This document shows positions 23,485-34,335 of a stretch of 64,000 nucleotides of DNA, piece by piece (positions within the stretch are counted from its first letter, which is position 1; each line of letters begins with the position of its first letter). The DNA is from Sipunculus nudus (taxonomy: Eukaryota > Annelida > Sipuncula > Golfingiida > Sipunculidae): NCBI GenBank assembly GCA_026874595.1, contig CM049316.1, forward strand, positions 66,614,676-66,678,675. Direction: 5' to 3'. The notes under the pieces are model-generated. The model saw nothing but the letters and a program-made list of their open reading frames with translations. It did not search any database and had not been told where the DNA came from. A program made the position numbers and the translations under genes.

Positions 23485-24395
23485 ATTGTCTTTGTTATTA
23501 CTTGTGCTGCCCTTTGTGGGGTTTAGTCTGATAGAGGAGGTGATTTGCTGTTGCCTGTGCTGTCATCTGTTGAGGAATAGTCTGATAGAGTGGCGGTTTT
23601 CTCGGTGCGCCGCTCCTGCTACACTGTGTAGGGTAACGATCTGATCAAGTCGGGGTTGTGCTTGTTCTGTTCCTTGTGCTGCCACCTATAGGTAACTGGA
23701 GTAATGGTTGAGGTGCTGCAGGCCTGCTCTGGTTATGTTGCTTTTGCTGCTTACTATAACTAATTGTCTGATAGAGAAGTGGCTGGACTGCTTGTGTAAA
23801 TTTCTGGCCCTCTCTAGAGGAAAGTCTGATAGTTTCACAGGTTATGTTCCTTGTGTTGCCCTGTGTAGGGATTTGTCTTATTGTCGAAGGGATGTGCTGG
23901 TTGTGTTATTGGTGCAGTAATCATTAGGTAATAGTCTGACAGAGTAGTGGTTGTGTTGGTTGTTGGTGCTGCCATCTATAGGGGAAAAGTCTGATGGAAT
24001 AGTGGTTGTGATGATTGTGTTACTTGTGCTGAGATCTGTTGGGTGGTATAGTCTTAAATAGCTTGGCTTTGTTGGTTCTTCTGCTTGTCCTTCCCTATAC
24101 AGGGTGACAGTCTGATAGAGACGGGGTTTACTGGTTATGTTGTTTGTGCTATCATCATTAGGGGACTAGTCTGATAGAGACGCAGTTTACTGGTGATTTT
24201 TTGTGTGTGCTATCATATGTAGGGGAACAGTCTGATAGAAACGGGGTTTGCAGGTTATATTGTTTGTGCTGTCATCTTTAGTGCACTAGTCTGTTAGTGG
24301 AGGGGTTGCGCTGGTTGTCATGCTTTTGCAGCCCCCTAGAGAGCAATATTATGAGAGAAGAGGGAGATGTGTTAGTTGTGGTGCTTTTGCTGCAA
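23485..24395. repeat. Degenerate 58-60 bp minisatellite, unit 3
   Basis: Third copy of the same minisatellite with the same order of variant repeats. Confidence 0.75.
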
Positions 24396-26951
24396 TTTAC
24401 TGTTACTGTACTAAGCTTAGAAAAAACAACGAAATAAGTTACTCATGATTACCCTATACGACATGATATGATAAAAATAAGTTTAACAAATATTTTTGTA
24501 CCCCATAAAACGCCTCCCTACCAAACCTCCCGATTCAAGTCGTAATCAGCTGATATTGATACTTTTGTTATCAAAGAGCCAAAGAGCCCGGATATAATTA
24601 TTGTATAATATAATGAATTCAGTAATAAATGATGTATTAAGTGCATATAACTGATATATAAATTCTTAAAGACAACACAATCATTAAAAGCAGTGCTTAG
24701 CTAGAAAATATCCCTACTACTAATATATTCAAGCCGACGTAATTTAAATGAAACTTGGGCGCCGTCTACCGCTAATGACAGGATAGAATATGTAAAAAGA
24801 AGCCGCCATATTATTTAAGAATTAATTATAATATCCCCTGCACCAACGCAGTTTTATATGAGTAACTAGCTCTCAGAGGACGCAATTTCCATTCGACGAA
24901 CTCCGCGAATCTTGAGTGTTTGCTGACCAGTAGACCAAATTAGCAGATAAACTATGTACCTTACGACAACTTTTGAGAAATCATCTTGTCGAACTTGGAA
25001 TTCATTATGGTAGGGACCCTCAAAACGTGACATACGGTATATCATTACTGTCGCATTTCTCTTTCAGAAAAGCAAGAAAAGTTTATTTATAGGAAAAGGT
25101 TAACTGTTAAACCTCTCATTGCCCATAGAGTTTTATAATGGAAAATTAAATAACTAATTTATAACGTAAGTGAATGTGACCCAGGTCAGAGGACAGTACA
25201 TCTAATGTCAGTGATGGTGTTATGAAAAAGAAATTTCTGTTGTGAATTAAACAATTAGGTTTGAATTTAAGAAGGAAGACTGAAGTGCTTTTCAGGCAAA
25301 GCGTTGTACTAAATTAGAACTAGAGGTGAACGAGGGAAACAGTGACGCTCACGGATCCACATATCCGGCTGGTGGGTTAAAAGTCCACAGCAGTGGCGTG
25401 ACCTATCTATCTGCGTAGCAGTACAGAACCTTATTGCTGACACCTGCAGTCATAAAGACTTTGTATCAGATAAGGCTTAACTTTCATAAGCATGGATAAA
25501 GTCTCAAAATCTAGGATGACCACCTAATTATATTATTCCTTCAGCTTAACGATGCTACTAGCTACAACAATTCCAGGTCATACTATATTATTAATGGAAA
25601 TGTTAGTACGCAAATGTCTGGTTTCCTATCCTTGTTTGAATCGTAAAATATCCTATATCCTATTTGCTCTTGTATAAGTTCATATTTTGACAGTGTTAAC
25701 GTGAAGAGTACAACAGTTATGCTCCTAGAAATGCAAATCTGTTTCACTCCTCAATATGAATAGTTTGCCTAAGCTTCTTCTGCACTTCTTATTGCGTTTT
25801 GAAGCGAAGCAGATTAATTCCGAAAAATCTCAAGAATGCTAACTGATGAGTAGCTTGTCGCACGTGCTCGGTAACTATCGTTCAGAATGCCTACGTTGTG
25901 CGCAGCAGTTGCTCGGTGGTTAATTCGTAGTAACTAGAAGCTCTTACGACCAAAAACTGCAGATATTTTGTGTTGAACCCGTTTTACCTACGTTACGCCT
26001 CGTGTCTGATTCGGAGCTGCATCTTCGGACTTCTGAGTGGCCTATTTATTGTTATTTCATCAGGGCCGAATCGCTCAAAATTTTGTAAGCTTCGATATCT
26101 TTCCTGTTGTTTGGGACAAACACACACAAAAACACACCCATACACACACACACGAACGAGGATAAATGCATAACGTCTTGGCGGAGGTAATTTGGCCAAA
26201 AACAAAGGTACTGTTCTCAGGTATTTTTTTTCTGATAACAGTGCGGGCTGCGATATTTTTATTTTCGACCATTTTTGTATGTTTCGATGAAAATTTCATT
26301 TGATTAGGGAAAAACTTGAAAATATCTTTTTTTTGCTAAACAGGTAAAAGCACTAGATACATTGTATTACTTATCTTCTTGAGATAATAATTTTTTTATG
26401 CTTGGGTTAAATTGACGCGGACGTGAGAACCATACCTTTTATTTATTTTTTGACCTACTGTTTTGATATTTATCTTATCTGCCAGCAGTTGGCGCACACA
26501 GCTGTCCACCACCTGTTGTACGCAGCTAACAGCCAAAGCCGGGACTATATCATTCCGGGTTTTATCATCGGAATAGAAATACGGAAAGAGGTTAACTGTG
26601 AATGGGTACTTGCTGTACAAAAAGGAGAGGTTTGTATCAGTGTAAAACTAGCTCTCCATATTTTGTGGGAAGATACCCCAATTACGTAAATGTAGGAATT
26701 ATAAGTCCGTTTTATAAGATTGCTGACAGGGTTGAAATTTATATTCCTACAATTAACAATCTTTAACCGTTCAACGGGATAATGCTGTATTTTAAATTCA
26801 GAACTTTATTTGACTCCTTTTGAAAAATAGTATGAAAGTAGCCTATTTAATTAATTACACATGATAATATCATATCTTAAGTACTTAATTGGGGTTGGGT
26901 GGGGGTCAACACGGTATCATGGTAAAGTATCTAAATTAATACCTATACTAT
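24396..26951. other. Gene-free tail of unit 3, diverged at the end
   Basis: Matches the tails of units 1 and 2. Beyond ~26050, substitutions and indels become frequent (longer CA run at ~26121-26152, missing bases near 26385). No gene recognised. Confidence 0.5.
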
Positions 26952-27119
26952 GCGGCCTTGCTTGTTTTAGTAAAGTATTACCTTTCCACGAATTTTTTTT
27001 TTCATGTTTATATGCCAACCATACAATCCTATATTCATCATGGTTTAACAATTTAGGTCATCTTGGTTAACCAACCTGCACATTCTCCAGTAATTCCTAA
27101 ATAGGGCTGCCCATTTAAA

Positions 27120-27950
27120 TTCTCGAAATTTTTATACGAGTACCCCGGTCTAACATTATTATCAACCTTTAAATGTCAATTTTTGACCTACATTTGGAGG
27201 ACTTTGGGTTATATTGGCCACTAGGGTTTATGTGGCCTATGTGGCCTAGTTCTTTTATAGAAGTTTTAGGTGCACACGTCCTTGTTTATTGGGTTATTCG
27301 CCAAATACGAATCTTATACACAGAATGGCGAAATAAAAAAATGACCTACTTTTAAACGCTTTTGGTTTTATATGCCACTTTGGTTTATTTGCCCAAGGAC
27401 ATAGTTGAATTCGTTGAAGAAAGAGGTGCTCAACTCCTATGCTTTTTTTATTTGCCAAATAGAAATCTTGTGTGTGTAATTTATTTGAATAAATAAATGG
27501 CTAATCTGGCTCTTTTTTAAGGTACTTGAGATTTTATTGGTTACATATGCTTGTTTCCACCAGGATCTATTTAAATACGTTGGAAAAACTAGAGGTGAAA
27601 ACCTCTTTGTTTCTTTGGCTCCTGGGCTAAGTATACATCTTTTAAATGTCGGTTAAATATCGAAATGACCCATTTGACCTACTTTTGGAGGGTTTTGGGT
27701 TTAAAGAGCCACTTCAGTTTATTGGCCCATGGCCTAGTTTCGTTCAGTTAAAAATCTGTAGGTGGCCACCTACTTGTTTATTGGCTAATATAATATTAAA
27801 CAAGTTATTTGAGAAACTAAAAAAAAAAATTAATGACTTACATTTGGAGGGCTTTTGGTTTTATTTGCCACTTAGGTTTATTGGGCAAAGGACCTATTTT
27901 AATTTGCTGTATAAAATGGAGGTGCACCCATCTTACACACGAACGTATAA
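27120..27950. repeat. Degenerate ~160 bp tandem repeat, about 5 copies
   Basis: Variants of GACCTACATTTGGAGG followed by TTTTGGGTT...GCCACT..GGTTTATTGGCC and then GAGGTGCAC recur at about 27184, 27343, ~27500, 27676 and 27834, i.e. 158-166 bp apart. Diverged by perhaps 20-30 percent between copies. The open frame at 27646-28011 follows the repeat and is not taken as a gene. Confidence 0.7.
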
Positions 27951-28299
27951 GTTCCAAGATCAGCTGGAAGGGTATGCACGGCGACAAGTGCTGATCCTCA
28001 GCATGTCTTAGCGGCGGTCACCTTTAGTACGGACGAATCCCTGCGAAACCGGATAATCCGGATTGTGAATCCGAATTTGCCTTTTTCGGTGAACTAAACC
28101 TCGAGGAAGTAGACGGAACCTCCCATGTGTCGTTCCCTCAACGGTGCGCAGCCAAACTGAACGTGACCTACAGGTTAATGCCTAGCTAGGCAAGCGACAA
28201 CGGCGAGGGATCCACGAACTGTTGAACAATACAGGGAAGTATTTATAGTTTCCCGCAACTAAATAATGTCATCGAATGTAATATTCAACTCCGATACAT

Positions 28300-29400
28300 C
28301 CGTGAAGTCAAAACCGTATCGTGTATCGTTTGTGTAGAGATAGACGATGCGATCGGAAATCACCGAGATGTTAGAGTTAGCCATAATTGAGAAGTCGGAG
28401 ACCAGCTTTTCGTCAGGTTATATTATGCTGCGTAAACCAGACGGAAAGATCAGATTCGTGATCGATTACAGTAAGTAAAACCAGTCAGTCGTATTTGATC
28501 CAGAACCGATACTAGTGCCGGAAACACTGTTCACCGGAGCAGCCAGCCAAAAGTCGGTATTTTTCCAAGATCGATCTAACGAAATGCTACTGGTAGAAAC
28601 AAATGTCGGAGAATCTAGTGACCTGAAGGACTTTACTTTTTCAGGGTAATGCCAATAGGATTAGTCATGGCAGAATTTACCCGCATGATGCAGAAGTTGT
28701 TCAATGACATGCCGAATGTTATCTGCGGCATTGACAACGGGCTAGTAAACATGGAATTGTGGGACTAACTTTTAAAACACTAGCTAGACTAGAGCGTGCC
28801 TACCTTGCGGCTAATCGAGCAAAAATATTTGTAGGTCCTAGCAGTCTAGAATTTTTGGGCCACCTTGTGGGGACCGGATACTTAGCTACAACTCCGTCTC
28901 TCCCTAAGGAAATCCTGAGCACAGAAAGACCGAAAATCGTGAAAACCTTGCGAGCCTTTCTAGGCCTTACCACTTACTACCGAAAGTACGTGCAGAACTA
29001 GGCTGAGGTAGCGGTTTTGCGGACGAACTTTGACACGTAGAGCACAACCTAACAAATTGGATTGGAAAGAGGTTCACAAGAATGCGTACAGCTTGCTTAA
29101 AGCTTAGCTGACTGGTCCCCCGATTCTGAGGTTGCCCGATTTCAGTAAATGATTCTACCTCAAATGCGATGCGTCGGATGTCGGTATCGGAGGTATCTTT
29201 ATGCGAACACGATGGGATGATGCATCCGATAGTTTATACTGGCAGGGTATTTCTCGCTAGAGAGTGATATTACCATTGAAAAAGAGTGTTGTCAATTGTT
29301 TGGGCATTTCAGAAATTCTAGATGTACTTGTCGTGAAGACATCGTGAATCAGATCGCAAACCTCTCAAATGTATTACACTAGCAAAGCCAAGTGCATGAA
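28300..29400 (+). pseudogene. Ty3/Gypsy-type pol relic (reverse transcriptase + RNase H)
   Basis: Read across broken frames, it shows in order: the RT entry segment (KPYRVSF, EITEMLELAIIEKSE, RKPDGKIRFVIDYS) at 28310-28475; KIDLTKCYW near 28565; VMPIGLVMAEFTRMMQ near 28645 with GIDNG in place of the Y-x-D-D box; the thumb/connection RAFLGLTTYYRKYV near 28950-28995; and RNase H YLKCDASDVGIGGIF near 29151. These are the hallmarks of Gypsy-type pol. Several stops and frameshifts make it non-functional. No integrase was found between RNase H and the purine tract at 29683, so that part is deleted. Confidence 0.85.
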
Positions 29401-29682
29401 GGAGAGAGTAAAGAGACGGGCTTAAATAAACCAAGGGTTTAGATTGGAGATACAGGCTGTTTCTGGCACGTAAAACCGCGGGCCAGACAGTTTAATCAGG
29501 TTACCGGGGTAATGAACTGGATTATATATTGTAAGTATCTGTTAAGATAGACAGTGTATATAGATAGAAGTTGTATACTCTTTTCACATAACATGTAATG
29601 GATCAGTATTGTATAATGCCTTTACAAAGTTTGTAATGGATTGATGCTGCGTATTGAGAAAATTATTTACATTTTCTTTTAA

Positions 29683-29900
29683 AGGGAGTGATGTCACCAG
29701 TGAATTGTGACCTAGGTATTGTATTGAGTTTTGGTAGGAAGTATAACCAGATGATTGTTTTGATAATTTATTGTGCATTAATAAAGAATAACATGTTTAG
29801 ATATTAGCGCTGAATTGTTGGTTAAAGAACACATGTGTCTCATTTGATGTTAATTAAAATATGTATTGATATTAATCTCGGTAGTTTTAATTCCGCTCGA
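29683..29900 (+). other. Polypurine tract and possible start of a 3' LTR
   Basis: AAAGGGAGTGATGTCACC follows the pol relic; a purine run directly before a TG start is typical of the junction with a 3' LTR. A matching 5' LTR was not found, so the right end cannot be fixed. Confidence 0.35.
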
Positions 29901-30260
29901 GCCGTCTCTGTTTGGCGGTCTCTATAGTATCGAGTGTTTGTTGGGGATTTTAAAGGAATACCATATGTTTAGTTTAAGTTCCTAGGAATTCTATCTCTGG
30001 AGGCGTATCCTTATTAACATTCATGTAGTCATTGACGTTGGGGGTGATTGCGGGTGGTGATTGGCCAGAAGACGATCGGGGTTTGTTATTTGGCACAAAT
30101 GCCCGCCCGAGAGTTGTATAACCTGGCGATATCTACATCAGTCCGGGCCCAGGTGTGTCACAGTGTAGACAGCTGTGATGTGATGTCTACAAGCGTAGAT
30201 AGTCGATGTCTTGGGAAGGCAAATTTCCCCTAAATTAATTTAAGATAGAGGTAAAACCCC

Positions 30261-30265
<5 letters not shown>
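29901..30265. other. Unassigned intergenic sequence
   Basis: Somewhat GC-richer stretch with a short open frame; nothing recognised. Confidence 0.4.
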
Positions 30266-30266
<1 letters not shown>

Positions 30267-30297
<31 letters not shown>

Positions 30298-30320
30298 ACA
30301 CACATATATATATATATATT
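30267..30320. repeat. (CA)n-(TA)n compound microsatellite
   Basis: ACACAC run followed by ATATAT run. Confidence 0.9.
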
Positions 30321-30543
30321 CGTACAAGGAAGTACAGTTCATTATGCGCAATGGAAAGAAATATGAAATAAAAGAAACATATACAGAAAGAAGGAAAGAA
30401 AAATGAAAGTTCAGTATGTACCTATTTCAAAATCGGTTGATAATTTATTTTGAACCCGGGTTTTGGCCGCTGCATCTGCTCAGGACCCATTGCGAATTTG
30501 AATGTAGATAGGTTAAACCGCGCTCTGTCTTATAAATTGCATC

Positions 30544-30776
30544 GCTTACTGTCACAGACTCTTGAGATTAGAGATAAAAACCCTCCAATTGGCCGGCATT
30601 ATGAATTAAGGTGGAGGTATAGCCCCATGTCCAACCCGTTTTCTTTGCCCCTTAACCCGGTCAGACACCCATGCAAATATTTTCATAGATTATTCAATCC
30701 CCTGCATGTCACGTGACATGCATAGCTTGCTATCACAGACTCGAAGATCAGAGATGCAAACCCTCCACTTAGCCAA
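30544..30776. repeat. Short direct repeat, ~181 bp apart
   Basis: GCTTACTGTCACAGACTC...CCCTCCAATTGGCC at 30544-30594 recurs as GCTTGCTATCACAGACTC...CCCTCCACTTAGCC at 30725-30775, about 80 percent alike over 50 bp. Confidence 0.55.
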
Positions 30777-30779
30777 AAC

Positions 30780-31495
30780 AATATATCACGAAGAACAATC
30801 TTAATTTATATATGTTATTCAAATAAAATCGTGTTTTTTGTTTCTTCTTTCGTAAACGTCAGCGTTCACAAATACTTCACTCACGTCCTTGAACCATCCA
30901 GTTACATCTGGACCAAACAGTAAGCATGTGCATTGCCCAGAACGTCCGGCCTGTTAGTGAGGGTAGCGGTTGCGACCTCTGGTGGATATTGTGCTAACAA
31001 ATTTAGTCCGGATATGTAACCTCCGGATAGCTTGAACTTGTTGTATGAGAAAATGATGGCCGCATGTACGGGCGTAGTTTCTGATAGATGATGCTTTGCG
31101 ATAGCCCACTACGAAACAATGCATCTGTTTACAGAGTTATGGCATCCAGGGAACATGACCCTCTTAAGACACACCTTGCATCGTTTCCTAAAATTCAAAG
31201 CAGACAGTGCATTATGGAGACATTAAGGATTAACACATTCGCTGCCCAGTCAAATATTCCCCCAGTGCCAGGGCCTGCAACAGTCTCGGGGAGGTCCGGG
31301 TGAGTAAGTTCTAGGTGTGAAAAGCTGATAACGAGGGTGTGAAGTCCACCTGGTGCTAGGGCCATAAAACTTGCCTGAGGTGTTATGCACAGAAGGATGT
31401 CATAACCCTGTTCGGCCTAATTAGCTAATTAGGCCTACAGCCAGAAAGGACTTAAAAGGAAACAAGCGCACACAAACACAGATACGCCCTCACAT
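30780..31495. other. Unassigned intergenic sequence
   Basis: No gene, RNA or repeat recognised; only short open frames. Confidence 0.4.
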
Positions 31496-31499
31496 GCAC

Positions 31500-31501
31500 A
31501 A

Positions 31502-31532
<31 letters not shown>

Positions 31533-31583
31533 TATATAAAATATATATATATATATATAATATATATATATAATATATGTATA

Positions 31584-31652
<69 letters not shown>

Positions 31653-31653
31653 A
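31500..31653. repeat. (TA)n-(GA)n compound microsatellite
   Basis: About 125 bp of interrupted TA followed by ~26 bp of GA. Frames through it code alternating Tyr-Ile and are not genes. Confidence 0.9.
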
Positions 31654-31904
31654 AGAATTCATATATTTACACCAGGACCGGGAAAGTCCAGCGGTTCACG
31701 CAATAGCGGCTCCTGTACACACTCGGATCGACCTTCGATATATTAGTTGAAATAATAGATGAAGATTTATAAAACGTCACAGTTATCATCATGTATAATC
31801 ATCAAAGTTCTAATGTCACTTCATCGATCTGGTAGAACTCGCGAGGGTTTGTGTCTTATTCTGGTTTATGATTGCCATAAACTTTCAAGTACGCTGTTAC
31901 ATGT

Positions 31905-31985
31905 GGAAAGATGGCTCAGGGGTTATGCAGTAGGTAAAGTGACGCGAGACGGAAAACCGCGCAAGTTCAATTACCCCTTTTTTTC
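31905..31985 (+). repeat. tRNA-like SINE head or tRNA relic
   Basis: ATGGCTCAGGGGTTATGCAG resembles a pol III A box, and about 40 nt on, CGCAAGTTCAATTACCCC resembles a degenerate B box, followed by a T-rich tail. No clean cloverleaf is visible. Confidence 0.3.
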
Positions 31986-32257
31986 TTTCATTTTACAAAC
32001 TTTTATTTTTACTTTAAAAAAATAACCATTTTGCTTTTCATCACAAACAAACTGATTCTACCAATCATTATAATTCTAAAAGTTGTTTTATCTTTTATTA
32101 CACACAGTCATAGAGTTATTTACATACCGTGGCGACAGCATGATACAGTGGACCTCGTCATTGTCACCGTCAAACGAAGCCGGGAATTATACGAAAATTG
32201 CGTGTGATCAAAGTGTAACCTAATATGATCAACTCTAGGGATCATGATATAATACTT

Positions 32258-33088
32258 TATTATGAATTGTCTGAAAGTCATACGTCGGGGTGCATATGGT
32301 GAATTCCAAAGTGCGGTTGGGATTGTTGGTGCACAAAAGGGCCAACATGTTCCGCAAGTGATCGTCCGTGTTTGCATGCTTTCAGAATTTTACAATTTAC
32401 ATGCACTTGTTGGCGAAGGTACTTACACAAGCATATTGCTTTCTCTAAATGTATAGCTTACGTGAGATATCCAAATATGCCAAACCAATAATATGCAGCC
32501 ACGTTCTGATTAACCTGCCGATCTGTGGGTCAGGCATGTGGCACGCGCCATATCGTTGTTAATTGCGCAATAGGCTGTCCTCGCGGGGCAATAAACCTGA
32601 ACGAATTCACGCCTCGCTATCTCGAGTTCACACCATAGGTGCGATCTGTCACACATCCGTCTCACCAGCGGGTTTGCCGCAAGCAAGTGGCTAAAACACG
32701 CCCAAATATAAAACTAGAAAGATTTTTATGCGGTCCTCGCTTTCGTTTGATTCTAAGGAATACTCCTACACGGTATCAATTTTACACTACAGCGGGTCAT
32801 GAACTTATTTCACGGGAAAGGACGAGAGCCGTGGTTATTTTCACGCTCCCAAAACCTTTCTTGCTTTCGAGTTATCAAGCGCACTGAAGTATTACAAATT
32901 TTACTATTTCATAACAAGAAACCAATTTATAAATGAACTACTACTCACCTGCGCAGAGTTTATTGATAAATTTAAGATATTTCTTACTGAAAATTGCTGA
33001 TAAATTCATGACGAGTATACCCGTCATAGGCACTGGGGGAATCAGAAAATATGACGAGTATACTAGTCATAGGCAGCGAAAGTGTTAA
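32258..33088. repeat. Interspersed repeat, copy B, ending at TTAA
   Basis: Second copy of the block at 1-830 in the same orientation. Its left limit cannot be set because copy A starts at the window edge. The right end has ATGACGAGTATACCCGTCAT, ATGACGAGTATACTAGTCAT, GGCAGCGAAAGTG and then TTAA. Unrelated sequence follows (GAAACATTACG). Confidence 0.6.
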
Positions 33089-33837
33089 GAAACATTACGA
33101 GACAAAATGTGTTAAAAAACTCAAATTTTACCTGTAATCCTGTATAAGTTAACGTTTAAGTGTTTTAAAGAACTTACCTTAAGCTTTTAACTTGATGCCT
33201 TGGCTTTTTTGTATTTTTTTTTAAGTTGGCAAGGCCAAGGCCTTTCGTGAAATGTTAAATGACTGCACATTAAGACTAATAGATAGTAATGCACACATGC
33301 AACACATTTACATTATGTGAGTTTTCTCCTAGCTTAACAAAAACGAGTTACTTTAATTACAATAAAGCTGTAATTAACCCTTCCTTATTTCAGTGTCACT
33401 ATTTGGGTAAATCTTTTTTGTAGGCCCCCTGAGTGCAAATCCATCGAGGCTTATCTTGCGATCGCTCTTCGGTTGCACACATTTAAACCCATTTGAAAAC
33501 CCCAGTTGAAATAATTTAAATATCAGAAATAATCCCTTACCTTTATAACCAAATTATCCGTTATTTATTGTACTATTTTAAGCCTTAAGGAAGAAGTTAT
33601 GGTAAAATATTACGAGTTTTTTTATATAATAGGTGCTTTACACACCAGTTGCTGTAACTGTCATGGGTAGATGACTCTTAAAGGAATTACTGAGCCAAGC
33701 ATGATTTAGTGTCATGAGGGTCGTGGAAAGGACCGTTATGAGGACAATCTGTAATAATTTCTTTATCTTCCTAGGCCCTCTAGAGCATTGAGAAAATATC
33801 TGGATGTGTTTTACTAATGCTTATCGTTACTTAACTT

Positions 33838-33838
<1 letters not shown>
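33089..33838. other. Unassigned intergenic sequence
   Basis: AT-rich, no long frames, no repeat recognised. Confidence 0.5.

Positions 33839-33901
<63 letters not shown>
33839..33901. repeat. (TA)n microsatellite
   Basis: About 62 bp of pure TA, just left of the fold-back element. Confidence 0.95.
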
Positions 33902-33904
<3 letters not shown>

Positions 33905-33937
33905 GTATGAATAGCCATGCTGGTTCATTATTTTATT

Positions 33938-34077
33938 GATGGAAAGGGTATACACAGAAAAGTGAGTTCTCTTTGCAATGACACAAGAGGACTAAGGCAG
34001 CCGCACCGGAAATCGGAAGATCGTGGGTTCGAATCCCACTGGCAGTGAACCACTTTTCTGTGTATACCCTTTCCATC
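33938..34077. mobile_element. Fold-back element with perfect 27 bp inverted ends and tRNA-like core
   Basis: 33938-33964 (starting GATGGAAAGGGTATACAC) and 34051-34077 are perfect reverse complements over 27 bp. The 86 nt between contain GTGGGTTCGAATCCCAC at 34024-34040, a complete T-arm with 5 bp stem and TTCGAAT loop, i.e. a pol III B box. TA microsatellites lie close by on the left and directly on the right. This looks like a small non-autonomous element built around a tRNA-derived sequence. No open frame. Confidence 0.6.
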
Positions 34078-34097
34078 TATATATATATATATATATA

Positions 34098-34335
34098 GCG
34101 CCTGCCAATCGGCATTAGCACCTAGATAACTGAGTGGTAAAACCCTTGGCTCTCTTGGCGACCCGTGTTCGATCCGCGGTGAGGCTATGAGAATGGGTTG
34201 TAGTTGCCCGTCCAAGGCCGTGGTTTTCTCCGGGTACTCCGGTTTCCTCCACCCTTGCAGACTACCAAACGCCATCACCGGAGCCATGGAGAGTGCCTCG
34301 ATTAGTTTAAATAACTATCTGTACAATCAATGTAA
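34098..34335 (+). mobile_element. tRNA-headed SINE with conserved central domain (Meta/MESC-like)
   Basis: The tRNA-like head has CTAGATAACTGAGTGGT (A box, ~34121) and GTGTTCGATCCGC (B box, ~34165). It is followed by GTTGCCCGTCCAAGG and the block TTTTCTCCGGGTACTCCGG TTTCCTCC at ~34222-34252, which I recall as a central domain shared by SINEs of many invertebrates. The 3' end reads CAATCAATGTAAAAAAATAA, a plausible tail. About 235 bp in total. The family name is from memory, not a search. Confidence 0.65.

Larger units (their letters stand above)
18975..26951. repeat. Tandem array unit 3 (~8.0 kb, internally deleted)
   Basis: Third head-to-tail copy. It lacks the zinc-rich front half of the transposase but has the longest spacer between transposase and protease. 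The last ~900 bp (from about 26050) are visibly more diverged from units 1 and 2 than the rest. The match ends at ACCTATACTA, after which unique sequence begins (TGCGGCCTTGC). Confidence 0.9.

Noticed and set aside
27646-28011. 121-codon plus-strand frame
   Set aside because: It follows the ~160 bp degenerate repeat; repeated residues mirror the DNA repeat and no domain is seen.
31435-31706. Open frames of alternating Tyr-Ile through TA runs here and at 3682, 12355, 20131, 53388, 58277 and 62635
   Set aside because: They are translations of dinucleotide microsatellites, open on both strands, with no other protein features.
34024-34040. Genuine tRNA gene
   Set aside because: Only the T-arm is clean; it is enclosed in 27 bp inverted repeats, so it is part of a mobile element.
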